This document shows, piece after piece, positions 12,968 through 24,424 of a stretch of DNA of 64,000 nucleotides. The stretch is from Dysidea avara (lineage: Eukaryota > Porifera > Demospongiae > Dictyoceratida > Dysideidae). Under the pieces are notes generated by a model that was given only the letters and a program-made list of their open reading frames with translations, had not been told where the DNA came from and ran no database searches. The stretch lies in contig NC_089281.1 of NCBI RefSeq assembly GCF_963678975.1, positions 6,969,277-7,033,276 on the forward strand, read 5' to 3'. The translations under genes and the position numbers were made by a program. The number at the start of each line of letters is the position of its first letter. Position 1 is the first letter of the stretch.

Positions 12968-15148
12968 CTAGTATATTATAATCCTCTTATTATCATCGTC
13001 ACTGATGTAGACACTTCCATTAGGAGCAATAGCTATGCCACAAGGATAACTAAATTGATTGTTACCGGTTCCCTTGGAACCAAAGGAGCAAATGTAGTTG
13101 AATTTTTTGTCAAAGATTGACACTCGATGGTTATAATATTCTGTCACAAGGATATACCCATTAGGATCAACAGTGATAGATGACGGAGCGTTTAGTTGAC
13201 CCTTATCACTACCCTTGGTGCCAACCCTGTGGATGAAGGCACCATCAAGTTGAAATGACTGGATACAGTTACCCTGACTATCAGCCACTAATAAAGTGTT
13301 GTCAGGAGTAACAGCAACATTGAATGGGTACTGGAACTGACCAGGTCCACTACCTCGCGACCCAAATGAGAAGCAGTAGGTACCATCTGTTTGATATACT
13401 GAAATACGATGATTACGACGATCAGCAATATACACCTTGTTGTGATGGACTGTGATACCAAACGGACAATTCAGTTCCTTGTCATTTGATCCCAGTCTTC
13501 CAAACTGGAGAATGTAGTGGCCAGTGAGGTCAAATTTCTGCACCCTGTGATTGTCACCATCTACCACATACAAGAAATTATCATCATCAAATGATACTCC
13601 ACGTGGTCCATTAAACTGCCCAGCACCATCACCACAACTGCCAATCTTCCTCACTAGTTGATCTTGTTCATTAAATATGTAAACACAGTCATTGTTAATT
13701 TCAGCTACTGCCCAGTGATGATCACTACTGAAAGCCACTCCTCTGGGTTGACCCATCTTACCATTATCATTGATGACTTTGTTGGACCTGCTCAATTTGG
13801 AGTAGTCTCTTGAGGCAATGAAGGAGAGGGGACTCCCCTTAATGTGCTGTCCTCCAATGGTCACTGATAGTTGATGATGTCCTCCCAGTTCAGTGTTGAA
13901 GGATCCTGTGTATCTTCCATTGTTGCTGTCCTTCACTGTCACTGATTGAATGTTGCCCCTCCCACTATCCAGCTTCACCTTGACCACACCTCCTCCACTG
14001 GTGAGGGGAATTCCCTTGACATCTTTAGTGATGATAGTGAACTCAACTAGTTTGCTTTGTACAACCACAGGAATATCAGCTTCACATTGTGGGGAATACT
14101 CTTTAGTATGAACATGGCCAAATTGCGGAAATGGCTTGGGGTCACATGGTATAAAATAAGAACTGTCAATTTCTTTGGGAACTAAGTAAGTTTTGTAGTA
14201 AGTGTCAGTCACTTCATAGATACGATGTACTAATTGTTTCTCTCCTGACAACATCTCATCATCACAGCTCTCCTCCACTTCACTAGCCAACTCATTCACA
14301 CTCACCACATGAGCCTTCACACACTCCACCTCTTCTAGTTGCGTTGTCAACAGCTTTACTTTCCCACTAACTTTGTTGTGGAGCTCTTGTTTCAGTTGTT
14401 GACGTTGCTGTTGTACCTTCTGTATCACATTGTCAAAGAACTGATCAATGTCTTTGTCAACAGTTTTATGTTGTTGTAACACTCTCTTCTTTGTGCCAGT
14501 GATGTTGTCATGAGCCTGTGACAATTTAGTGATCATGTCATTCAGTGGGGCAGTGGTCTTCTTCAGTTGCTCTCTGTGTTTGGCAGCCATTTTCTTGATA
14601 GCACCATGAGAGTGTTGAGCGTGTTCATTCATGGTACAGTAGACACACACCAACCTCTCACAAGTGTCACAGTAAAACTTCAACTCAAGGTCATGATCTG
14701 GACAATTGGGAAGTGTCCTCTGAGGTTGAGCAACTTTAAGTTGACTAGGCTCCTCCAAGTAGACAATGACATGTTGGTGTGTGTCCCTGCTACGTTTGTG
14801 GAAGGTCTGACATGTCTGGCACATGAACAAGGAACAGAAAGAGGTAACCAGGTCTTTCTCTACACAAACCTCACAGTTCACTGTGCCTCTGTCTTGCCAT
14901 CTTAGGAAGAAGTCATCAATTAGATGAGTGAGTGTGAAATTGGTAGGGAAATCTTTCACTCCTTTGGCTGGTACTTCTGCGATCTTTCTACATTCTGGAC
15001 ATGTGATCTTTTTATCTTTCTCTAACTTGATGAGGCATTCTTGACAGTAAGAGTGCTGACATGGCAACACTTTGGGACATTTGTATAGTTGTAAGCACAC
15101 AGGACATGTGGCATGATCAGTGACTCTTTTCAGTTCTATGGCAGCCAT
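12968..15148 (-). CDS. TRIM-NHL protein, unit 2 (726 aa), altered B-box 1
   Basis: This is an intronless reading frame for a RING E3 ubiquitin ligase of the TRIM-NHL type. Domains: RING (Cys15, 18, 30, His32, Cys35, 38, 50, 53), B-box 1 (about 90-126), B-box 2 (about 147-180), coiled coil (about 185-315), filamin-type Ig fold (about 370-455) and six NHL repeats (about 465-726). I chose the ATG at 15148 because every paralogue starts MAAIEL. The frame runs 10 codons further upstream only from a TTG. A 9-bp deletion removes Val-Thr-Cys from FCVTCSLF, so B-box 1 has lost one zinc-ligand cysteine. It could still be active as a ligase because the RING is intact. Its linker type matches the unit 1 pseudogene. 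Confidence 0.93.
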   Translation of the reverse strand: MAAIELKRVTDHATCPVCLQLYKCPKVLPCQHSYCQECLIKLEKDKKITCPECRKIAEVPAKGVKDFPTNFTLTHLIDDFFLRWQDRGTVNCEVCVEKDLVTSFCSLFMCQTCQTFHKRSRDTHQHVIVYLEEPSQLKVAQPQRTLPNCPDHDLELKFYCDTCERLVCVYCTMNEHAQHSHGAIKKMAAKHREQLKKTTAPLNDMITKLSQAHDNITGTKKRVLQQHKTVDKDIDQFFDNVIQKVQQQRQQLKQELHNKVSGKVKLLTTQLEEVECVKAHVVSVNELASEVEESCDDEMLSGEKQLVHRIYEVTDTYYKTYLVPKEIDSSYFIPCDPKPFPQFGHVHTKEYSPQCEADIPVVVQSKLVEFTIITKDVKGIPLTSGGGVVKVKLDSGRGNIQSVTVKDSNNGRYTGSFNTELGGHHQLSVTIGGQHIKGSPLSFIASRDYSKLSRSNKVINDNGKMGQPRGVAFSSDHHWAVAEINNDCVYIFNEQDQLVRKIGSCGDGAGQFNGPRGVSFDDDNFLYVVDGDNHRVQKFDLTGHYILQFGRLGSNDKELNCPFGITVHHNKVYIADRRNHRISVYQTDGTYCFSFGSRGSGPGQFQYPFNVAVTPDNTLLVADSQGNCIQSFQLDGAFIHRVGTKGSDKGQLNAPSSITVDPNGYILVTEYYNHRVSIFDKKFNYICSFGSKGTGNNQFSYPCGIAIAPNGSVYISDDDNKRIIIY

Positions 15149-15178
15149 TGTGTATTGGGTGTGTAGTATTAATGTCAA

Positions 15179-15779
15179 CCTGTAAAATATATTACATTAT
15201 TTACTAGACTCAGCTATAACTGGTAGATTATGGCTACCTATTCAAACTAATTTCACCACTACAGTGAGACCTGTGTAACATCTGGGACCAACCAGATTAT
15301 CAAGGTGTCCTGCTTATCCAGGTCAGTTTACATGCTGTGGAACCATGTGACCTGTCTGAATGTTTTCAACTATTGAATAAAAAATATCGGTCAAGTGGCA
15401 CTCTGCTCATAGTGCTCAAGTCTTTCTGTGATTGATATGATAGAGTAACTCATATACTCTCCATATATATATGGAGATATTTGGCTTAGTTCTTATTGGC
15501 TACGAATTACAAAGCTCCAAAGTCACCTCTGTTGTACAATTTTTAATTCAGCCACATGTGAACTCATGTACATCATATAGTCACCTATATTGAATACAAA
15601 GCTATTTTTATGAACACTGAGAGCATCAGCTATCACTCAATAGTAAATAGATACATGCATGATGACCACATTTTGATTTTTACCCAAATAGCTACAGATT
15701 GATCAGGCGCATTAGTGTTGGTCTATCAGCTATTATGTATGCATACATGGTTGTATAAATTGGAAAGTATAATTGTAAA
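15179..15779. other. TRIM 5' flank and unassigned DNA
   Basis: The first 150 bp match the upstream flank of the TRIM copies at 7714 and 57018, including the TTTTACAG sequence that may be a UTR intron end. The remainder is AT-rich and shows no reading frame, RNA or repeat that I recognise. Confidence 0.4.
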
Positions 15780-16030
15780 TGTGACTGGGCCTGCGAAAAT
15801 AGGGCATGTGGGCACATGATTTTTGCCTACTTTTTCACACTTCCTTCACTCATAACATTTTGTACCATAATGCTATGGCAATGCAATTTTCAGCTCTGAG
15901 TAAGCATTTAATTGGCTTTAGGATGCAAGTTACAGAATGCAAATATTCTATTTCAGTACTGAGATACGACCTGTAAAGTGACGGGGTGTAGTTTGTGCCC
16001 ACATGCCCTGTTTTCGCAGGCCCAGTCACA
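15780..16030. mobile_element. Foldback MITE, 251 bp
   Basis: The ends are inverted repeats of about 36 bp with a single mismatch, starting TGTGACTGGGCCTGCGAAAA. The interior is noncoding. No convincing target duplication was found, and the superfamily is unknown. Confidence 0.8.
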
Positions 16031-17100
16031 AATATACATAATATTACATATTATAGTATATATATATATAGCACATTATATCATAAAGTACAATAGTAGG
16101 GATGGCGAAGGTGTGGGTGTGGTCCGTGATATAATATGACCCAAATCCTGCCTCTATTTTCCTTACAACATCATGACAGCATTGGTTGGGTAAAATTAAG
16201 CCCAAGAGTGTCTTTAGATCGACCCAAAATATTTCTGTCAAGTTGCTACAGTAATATTACATTTATGCATATCTGACAGTAGCAACCTAGCTACTGCACC
16301 AGGCACACATATACACAATCCAAATGTGGTTTTGACTGTCCTCTTTCTAAAAAAATTGTCAAAATGTCAAGGACATCAGCCAGATCAAACTACTCTAATA
16401 GAGCAGTCATGTACTCCAATATAACAATCAACCAAAGTATTATTACATTTAATTAAGTACCCCCTCACTGCAGAATTTGTAGAGTCTGCTGCTTCTAAAA
16501 CATCACACACCATACCATATAATCCTATAAAACTATATATCAAATTACTCACTATAGAACAAGGAGCCTCGAGTTTGATTATCGAGTTGCTGCTTACACA
16601 AGAACAACCACAAAGCCATCATATAACTTTAAATTGTCTTAGTGAAATGAAACGTGAAATTTTACAACTTTACTGGTTAGCACTGTTTATAATAATACAA
16701 TAAACATCATTAACCTGTTTACATGTACAGTTGACATGATTACCTCCAAGTCTGATTTTCTGGCATTTGAGCAAATGCGCATGTGCATACAGGTACTAGG
16801 TCACTGTTTCAAGGCATACAAAGTAGCAACATGTCTATATAATATAATCCTCTCCTCTTCATTAGTAGTGGCATTATCACTTTGAAGAATTGTCTACAAT
16901 GCTTGTTATCAACATTCTGAAAGTAGGCAATTACATCATCTAACTGCAAAAAGATCAGTTATCCTTGTTCCCGTTTACTTAAGGGCATGCCCGCTACAGG
17001 ATAAGCACAGAAACTACTAAAATGCTCAAGTGAAGTTGTAGAGCTCTTAGAATGTGATGATCTGGGAATTTATATATCAAAGCGATAGAGGGTTAAATTA
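16031..17100. other. Unassigned AT-rich DNA
   Basis: No gene was recognised. A palindromic CTCTAATAGAGCAGTCA motif lies at 16393. Only short reading frames without family resemblance are present. Confidence 0.4.
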
Positions 17101-18060
17101 AAGCATTGTAATCAACAAAATTAACATATTAACAGTCTTATTGAAGTGAATATATCTGAGCATGGTCCCCAGACCTTCCGGCTGTTCCAATTGTATAATA
17201 GGTGACTGCTGTCTTAGAGTGCTTTGATCTAGCTAATGTTCTGGACATATTGGAAAAAAATTATGGACATTTTTTTAAAGAGAGAGGATATAGGATGTGG
17301 ATTGTGTATATGTGTGCCAGGTGCAGTAGCTATAGTGCTACTGTAAGCGCATTGTGGCTATTTGGACAAAAATCAAGGTGTAGTCATCATGCATGCATCT
17401 AATTACTATTAAATGGTAGCTGATGCTCTCACAGTGTTCAATATAGGTGACTATTTGATGTGCATGAGTTTCACATGTGGCCAAATCAAAGATAGCACAA
17501 TAGAGGTGACTTGGAACTTTGTAATTCATACATAGCCAATAAGGACTAAGCCAAATATCTGCATATATTCAGAGAGTATAAGAGTTCATATCAAGTACAG
17601 AAAGACTTGATCAGCTTCAAGCATTAAGAGCAGTGCCACTTGACTGATAATCAATTTTTTGGTCCAATAATTGAGAACATTCGGAGGTTACTTTTGCAAA
17701 GACAAAGAAAACTGCAGGTCTGAAATTTTACATGCAAGAGTCTATGGCCTAGACCTCTCCAAGGGCACAGCAAGTGCAGGAATTTTTCTTTGTGAGTTTA
17801 AAGAAAAATCGCTGATGGTGGTTCAATATTGGTGGCTTACGCTATGTTTTTATAACCTTCATGGCTACCCTCGTACTTGAGATCATTATACAAGCATACA
17901 TTTTTATTTAGCCATAACCAAGGCGGTATCACTCCAATAACCATGGCCACTGCACTATATGATCTGCAACCGTGCAAAGTGATAATTCAACAAACAAGAC
18001 TGATTTTACACGATGAACGGTCAAGTTGCTTTTTTCCGGGCCCAGCATGGTTGAAAATAA
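17100..18060. repeat. Segmental repeat, first half of copy 1
   Basis: This is about 80-90 percent similar by eye to 46970-47940. Shared landmarks include CTGTTCCAATTGTATAA, ATGTGCATGAG, CATGCAAGAGTCTATGGCC and the GATCATTATA...TTTATTTAGCCATAACCAAG stretch. Both copies have short reading frames around CATGCAAGAGTCTATGGCC but no conserved long frame. It is therefore a noncoding duplicated segment or an old repeat. Confidence 0.7.
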
Positions 18061-18880
18061 ACTGAACCAGGTCAGTAAACAAAAAACAAAACAACTTTTC
18101 GACAAAAGCCAATGATCAAAGGTGACTTGACCGGCTTTGACTGTAGTCGCAGATTGTAATAAAGTACTAGTCTTGTGCCCAGAGTGTGTTTCTTTTTGTG
18201 TGGGGGTGGAGGGCCCCACACAACAAAAGAACTGGTCCATATCAAGAAGTTGGCGGACATTAGCTATACTTTTGTTCATGGCAATAATGCCAGCTGGAAC
18301 AGGCGTGTCCAATACATTTCGATTGAAAAACCATTAAAAATTAAATTAATTATCGTGTACCGCCTACCTCAATTCTGTTTAGTAACTTTCTAAATTCAAT
18401 ACGTGTGGAGCAAGTACAATAATGCCAAAAGAAGTCCAATTCACAGAAATTTTGGCTCGTCAAAATGGCCTAAACCAACCAGGTGTAGGAAATTTCCCCA
18501 TACATTCTGTATTGGGCGTTTCGGGGGCATGCAATAATAGGCGTAATAACTTGTGACACATGATAGATACCTCAGATTCCAAACAATATTTGGAAAGAGC
18601 AGTGAATAGCAATTAAGATGAGCTATAGCAGAAGGAAATCAGAGGATATTTAAGCTCGTCGTTTTAAGGTTGAAAATCACTTTTTCCAAGGCGAATTAAA
18701 TGGTGGATATTTGGAAAGGAACGCTCTGAGCTATTTCGATGTCTTGACAGCCATTAACCTTCACTACATTAGTGTTACAATGAAACAAAAGTACAGTGAA
18801 TTAGTTCTGCAGGTTAGTTTGTAAAAATTAGTGTTCCGTGATTAAGCAAAATAATGTCCGTGTCATATGTAGCAAACTTC
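18061..18880. other. Unassigned DNA
   Basis: Reading frames of 60-130 codons occur on both strands but none shows a recognised family or splice structure. I see no supported gene. Confidence 0.35.
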
Positions 18881-19567
18881 TTCATTTGTATCATTGGTAA
18901 GATCACAGTTACTCTATTGTATGCAAGTTTGGCGTCCTCACTTAATGAAAGGCATTTTAAACCTTGAAAGAATACAACGTCGTGCCACTAAGTACATCTT
19001 GAATGATTACACTAGTTGTTACTAAGACCGTTTGATAAATCTGAGGCTCTTTCCTTTAATGTACATATTTGAACTTCAAGACATACTGTTTGCTATTAAA
19101 TCTATCAAATCACCAACTAATCAGTTCAACATCAATAACTTCATCACTTTCAACTCTACCCAATACTAGACCAGGCTCCAGCAACAAACTCTTGTTACCT
19201 CAACATCTTAACAACATATCGCAACATTCTTATTTTCATCGTTTACCATCCCTGTGGAATGCCATATCAATTCTAGACCTAAACATGTCAGTTTGTTTGC
19301 TGAAATCTAAACTGAAATCATATCTGTGGGACCATTTTCTGACTAACTTTGATGAAAACAACAACTGCACTCTCCATTACTTGTGTCCATGCTCCAGAAG
19401 TCACCAAACTAAACCTCCAACTACCAATTTTAATCACTTATAATATGTAACTATGTAATTACTTAAGTAGTTAGTATTAATTGTACATATTTTATGGCTG
19501 TTGGTTGCTACCAACAGACCTTTGGTGTTTTTTTTTACACCATAAAGCCTAAATAAATAAATAAATT
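18880..19567 (+). mobile_element. CR1/L2-like LINE, 5'-truncated 3' end
   Basis: Frameshifted translation shows the C-terminal region typical of CR1/L2-like LINE reverse transcriptases. Landmarks are an LQRVQRRATKYIL-like stretch (18970-19010), LPLMYIFELQDILF, an FNINNFITF-like stretch, a FHRLPSLWNA stretch and a CTLHYLCPC end (about 19380). It ends in a 3' UTR with GTTGGTTGCTACCAACAGA and a terminal AAATAAATAAAT microsatellite, as in CR1/L2 elements. Several stops and shifts make it a dead fragment. A minus-strand copy of the same 3' end is at 32545-32670. Confidence 0.75.
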
Positions 19568-19646
19568 GTAGGCACGGCACTAGTAAAAGTACAGCGTCTA
19601 TTGGAATTACACCCCTTGCACAACAAAACTTTGTTATTTAGCTGAA

Positions 19647-20826
19647 CTGACCGGAAAGGGGTGGTCACTACCAATAGTAGGCATTCCAGTATCCGAGATT
19701 TTTTAATAAAAAAATTCTCCGTATATTCCCCAATAGACCCCTGGCACAAAATAACAACTCGTGTTTAAACTTGGGATTGCTCCGTCGTCCGAACTCCAAT
19801 GAGGATGAAAATCGCTGTGGGGTTTGTCCACACGTTGATCATCATGAAAATCTTAGTTTTATCGTGCGCATTACATATAAGTAAGTTTTGTGTTGTTTTG
19901 TAATCTTTTCAAACCATGCAATGTATGCAGAATACTTTAAAACTTTTAAAAACGTACTGTCGGGTGGAAGGTAGTCACTGGTGCTTACTTTAAAGTGCAT
20001 AGTTACTTCGCGGGTTAGCGATTTTCAGCTCCAGAGCAATTTTCTGATGGCTGTGTCATCAGCTCAAAAGTATAAACCACTTCATAGTCTGCATAACAAT
20101 GCCATAATTGAAACCACAACTCCACCTTAAGTATTGTTGCATCATTGTGGCACTTCCACTGTAGTTGTTTACCTTTATAAGTCGTTAACTTGGTGTTTTT
20201 ACTTACTTGAGATAGCCACTCACCTATAAATATACACCATTGTATTGAGAAGAGCGCAGTAGGTGAAACATATTTGCTCACCACAAAGCATACAAAGATT
20301 GCTGAGATCCGATATGATCTGAAGTTATTCTCATTACATGTACAAACTTGCAGCTAAAAGCAACTGCAGTTTCAAGATAGTCCAGATCACTAGATGGCTT
20401 CCTGATTCAATTGTGCCATATTTCCCTTTAAAATGTATGGGGAGCCCTGGAGAAAAAAATGTACCTTTTTTCAGTTTTTAAGCACTGTGCATGCCAAAGT
20501 AGCTAATTCCAATCCAACAAACTATATATTTCTGAGATCGGCAATCAATACTTTATCTATTGAGTATATAAAAAACCCATTTTTCCAAAATTTATAGAAC
20601 CATCTGCGACCGGGATCAAGGTTTTTGATCGACGAAAATATACCTTGATCGCTTGATTTCGCCAAAACATCCTTGATTTCTTGATAATTTAGCACACATT
20701 TTCGTAAATTCTTATTTTGGTTGCGAGCTAGCTTACTTGATCGCTCGATTCAGTGCTAATTTACCTCTTGATCGCTTGATTTGATTTTGATCCCGGTTGC
20801 AGATGTTCTACAGGACTATTAGTAGC
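19647..20826. mobile_element. TIR element of about 1.18 kb, shown by an empty site
   Basis: The segment is absent from the paralogous copy at about 48004, where flanking sequences join as GCTGAACTGA/TGGGATATGG. Its ends are imperfect inverted repeats (AAGGGGTGGTCACTACCAATAGT against CAAGGGGTAGTCGCTACTAATAGT). An ACTGA-like duplication flanks it. No transposase frame was recognised, and a second element is nested at about 20600-20806. Confidence 0.65.
20600..20806. mobile_element. Small TIR element rich in CTTGATCGCTTGAT
   Basis: The ends CATCTGCGACCGGGATCAA and TTGATCCCGGTTGCAGATG are inverted repeats. The interior has at least four variants of CTTGATCGCTTGATT. It is nested inside the 19647-20826 element and has no coding capacity. 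Confidence 0.65.
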
Positions 20827-22800
20827 GACTACCCCTTGACTGATGAGATATGGAATCAGCGATTTTTTTTTTATTCGGCTAATAATCACCGCTTCAGTAC
20901 GAATGCCGGGAAATACCTAAGGTGCGCAGCCATCATGACACACTGACCATCAAGTCAAGCGATAGCAGTCAGATCGTGCCACTATAGCTAGATTCATCCT
21001 CTCCAAAAAGTTCGCATCAAGCCGAATCATCTCACAGCATAGTCTCGTCACTCTCGCGTAGCCAGACCGTTTTATTTTTTCTTCTGTGTGGGCGTCGGGA
21101 AAAGCACACACAAAAGACGCGAGGCCCCTACTCACAACAGCTTCAGAGAGTATAATATTATCCAGCAGTCTTAACTATTTATACCCAGTCACAATACACT
21201 TATACATGTACACAACAAAATGCACAAGGAACATTACCTGCATGATCGGAAATTTCGGACAACGATGTAGCTACCAGCAACTGAACAAGAAGGCACCAAG
21301 CGGAAAAATGCCGGGGCGTCTAAAATACCGCACTCAGGTGTTGTTGACTCATGATCACTTGACAACTTCTTGGTTTATAGTCAACTACTGCATGATCCAG
21401 TACACAAGTTGCTATCTAGCCTAGTTTAGGCCACTCCAAATAAATTCTCTGCCAGTTTCCCGTCCTGGGCTCAAGCATATTTGCATGCGGGCGGGCGGTT
21501 CATTTCCATTATTCATTATAAGATTGGCAGCTTTTCAAACCATTATTTACCTGGCACAACCATAAAAAGCTACATAAATGCATGCTTAACTTCACCTTAA
21601 GCTTGTTCCTTCCTTTTTAAGTTGCAAAAATAACACAAACGTGAAGTTTGTGCCGACTTGATAGCACTGCTGACACGTGAGCTGACATGGTTTCAAGTGA
21701 GCCTGTCAGTATGCAACAATAACCGGAAAATAATGGAAGAATACGGAATAATGGAATATTTAGAGCTGACAGTAACTAGATGCGGGCGGTGGACGGGAAA
21801 CAGAGAATTTATTTGGAGTGGCCTTATTACAGACATTGCATGTTGCAAAAAAACACTGATAGGTCATTAACTGGGTATAGCTACCCCATTAACAGCTGGG
21901 ACTCAAGTTCACATGTTGCATGTAGCCTTTTTTCAATTGACAGCTAGTTTATCTGTAGCTCCACCCTCCATTGAATGCAATAACCATGTTGATGTTCATC
22001 ACTTCATGTTGAAAGAATGTGGTCATCATCAGTATACACATGTACAACTCTGTCATCACCATGCAGTGTTGGCAGCTATAACACCTGTTACCATGATGGC
22101 AATGCTGCCAAATAGTTAGGTTGTTTATTAAACTTCAGCATTCCTCAAGCTAATTTTGAGAACAGTCTCTTCAGTGACTAGCAACTTTGTAAGAAGTGGA
22201 TGGGAAATAAGGTCATGGCTTTGATACAGTTGGTCAAACATTTCTGTGTTGAATGTGCTACATTTTAGCCATTAAGACCCAGCACAGCCCCTTTCAAGTA
22301 TCATGTCATCACCATCCATTTCAAAGCCTCATTACGGCACTACCATCCCTCTGGGACCCCACTCATGCTCCTCAAACTTTCTTTGAAAAACTCAACTGAC
22401 TGGCATGCAGACATCTCAGCAGCTATATGCAGCACTGAAATGCTCTGAAGTGATAAATTGAAGTGAAAATTTTATATACCAGCATGTTGGCGAGTTTAAA
22501 TGTGGCTAAAGTCAACTATAGCTAGTGTTGTGTGATTGCTAGCTAGCTCTTCTAAGACTGTTAGGACTTCCCTCCCTAAAATCTCAGACTCACCCCCTAA
22601 AATTGTGATCGACTAGTCAGTACACTAAAGCTTGTTACTAAAAGACAGACAAGACTTCTCAAAATGCTCTAGCTTATAATCAATCTTAGAGTGCTATATA
22701 TAAAATTTTCCCTAGTTAAAAATTGCAAATACTATCTTAAAATGCTCTCAGATTCAGTATTAGATTATTTAATTTTATATACAACTAGCTAACAAAATTC
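20827..22800. repeat. Segmental repeat, second half of copy 1
   Basis: Blocks match 48004-48050 and 50520-51720, for example TGCACAAGGAACATTACCT, TGATTGACAGTTAG-type runs, TCTGTAGCTCCACCCTCCATTG and GATACAGTTGGTCAAACATTTCT. No conserved reading frame spans the blocks, so the similarity is that of duplicated noncoding DNA. Confidence 0.65.
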
Positions 22801-24260
22801 ATAGTGATGGCTATTCAATAACTGAGAGCCCAAGTTTACTCAGCTTCTTAGCTTGTTTTTTTTAAGTAGCACACTTAACTCCTTAAATAAAGTAAAAATT
22901 ACTAAGCCAGTTTACTTTCAAAATGGTATGCACATCCAGCAAAACTATATACCCCTAGATTTAATCTCAGAAAGCCTGATTTTAAAAGATTTCCATAATC
23001 ATGAAAATACCCTAACATTTCAATTTCAAGTTTCTTGGAAGACATCCATGCACCCATGTAGACCTATTAATTTGCTATAGTGCTTTTGTTGTATCATACA
23101 TTGAGGTGCACATCAGGGTGTCCTAGATATTACATCATTGTCTACTACATGCATCAAGTTCTACCAACCATAGGATCTGGCTTCACCTAATTACAACATC
23201 AACACTCAGGACACAGCCTTAATTAAATGACCATAACCAGTTTCACAACTATTTTAACTGTTTTATATTGTTGTGAACTTAGACAACTTTATATAATTTA
23301 AGTAGACTTTCACCTGGTCAGTGGTCACCCCCCAAATTCTTGATCCCCCCAAAGGAGAAATCCTAGAATAAACACTGAACGAGCTTAAAATTCTAATAGA
23401 AAGCTTAAATGAGAAGCTGTTACAGCTTCTTTGGCTAGATGGATCAATTCCAACAGATAAAAATTAGTATTAAGCTTTGCTACTAATATCTTCCACATGC
23501 AGTATTCACTAAGTTGTGACCTTTACTACTTTCTTGTAGTGAACGTCACTACATAAAAATGGTGAGTATTGTGGCAGACATTAGTAGTGACATTTACCAC
23601 TTTGTTTTTATTATGTATACTCTGTTCCTGTACACAAGCTGCTAGCCTATAGTAGTTAATGAATGATCTATAGACTGCTGCAAAAAAGTGTGGAGTTAAT
23701 TTTCTCTTTTAATTTGTGGCCCATTGAATGTAATCACCAACGGTGTGATGATCATGAGGTATGCAGTTTGATTTGCTTCATGTTTAAAAAGAAGCTAGGT
23801 GGTCATCATCAATCCGATGCAACTGTGATAACCACCAGTGTTAGCCATGAAAATACCGCTATATACCCATACATGATGCAATACATTGCCTGTGATACCA
23901 TGCACAGTTACCCATGATACCAGTTACCTGTCATACCACTGTTATCCCATGATATACAATAGTTACCCATGATACTATTGCACTTATCCAAGATACCTGT
24001 TACCCCATGATACCCTACATATGAATAAGCATTTATAAATTCATCTACATGTGGAACAGAAGCTATACACGTATACCAGCTGCATGCAATAAATAATTTG
24101 ACAGCTATTAAAGAATTTAAAGTCACTAGGAATTCTAAGAGACTCTGTAAACACATTATAGTTCTTTAATTATGTATATTTTATTATGCTGCATGCAAGC
24201 TCCATATATAATTTTTAATGATTGTACCTAGACATGTGCATTGATAGCACCTAATACACA
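22801..24260. other. Unassigned DNA with a short degenerate satellite
   Basis: No gene was recognised. From about 23890 to 24020 there is an imperfect array of units resembling TTACCCATGATACC, repeated about seven times with variable spacing. In the array logic an AP5M1 copy would be expected here, before the TRIM relic, but no exon is visible. Confidence 0.45.
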
Positions 24261-24424
24261 GTTATCCTCTTATTAAGATGGTCACTGATGTAGACATTTC
24301 CATTATGAGCAACAGCTTTGCTACGAGGTTGATTAAACCAATTGTTACAAGTTCCCTTGGAGCCAAACTGAGGTGGAATATTGGCAGTGGTGTTTGTCAA
24401 AAATTAACACTTGATGGTCATAAC

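Noticed and set aside
14567-14905. 112-codon plus-strand frame
   Set aside because: It is the antisense shadow of the RING/B-box part of the unit 2 TRIM gene. Similar shadows occur at every TRIM copy.
15149-15178. Ten-codon upstream extension of the unit 2 TRIM frame
   Set aside because: It opens with TTG, and the other copies all start at the MAAIEL ATG with stops or no ATG upstream. The extension is a shadow of the UTR.
17929-18312. 127-codon minus-strand frame as a gene
   Set aside because: There is no recognised motif, the paralogous segment near 47.7-48 kb does not conserve the frame, and composition is like the surrounding noncoding DNA.
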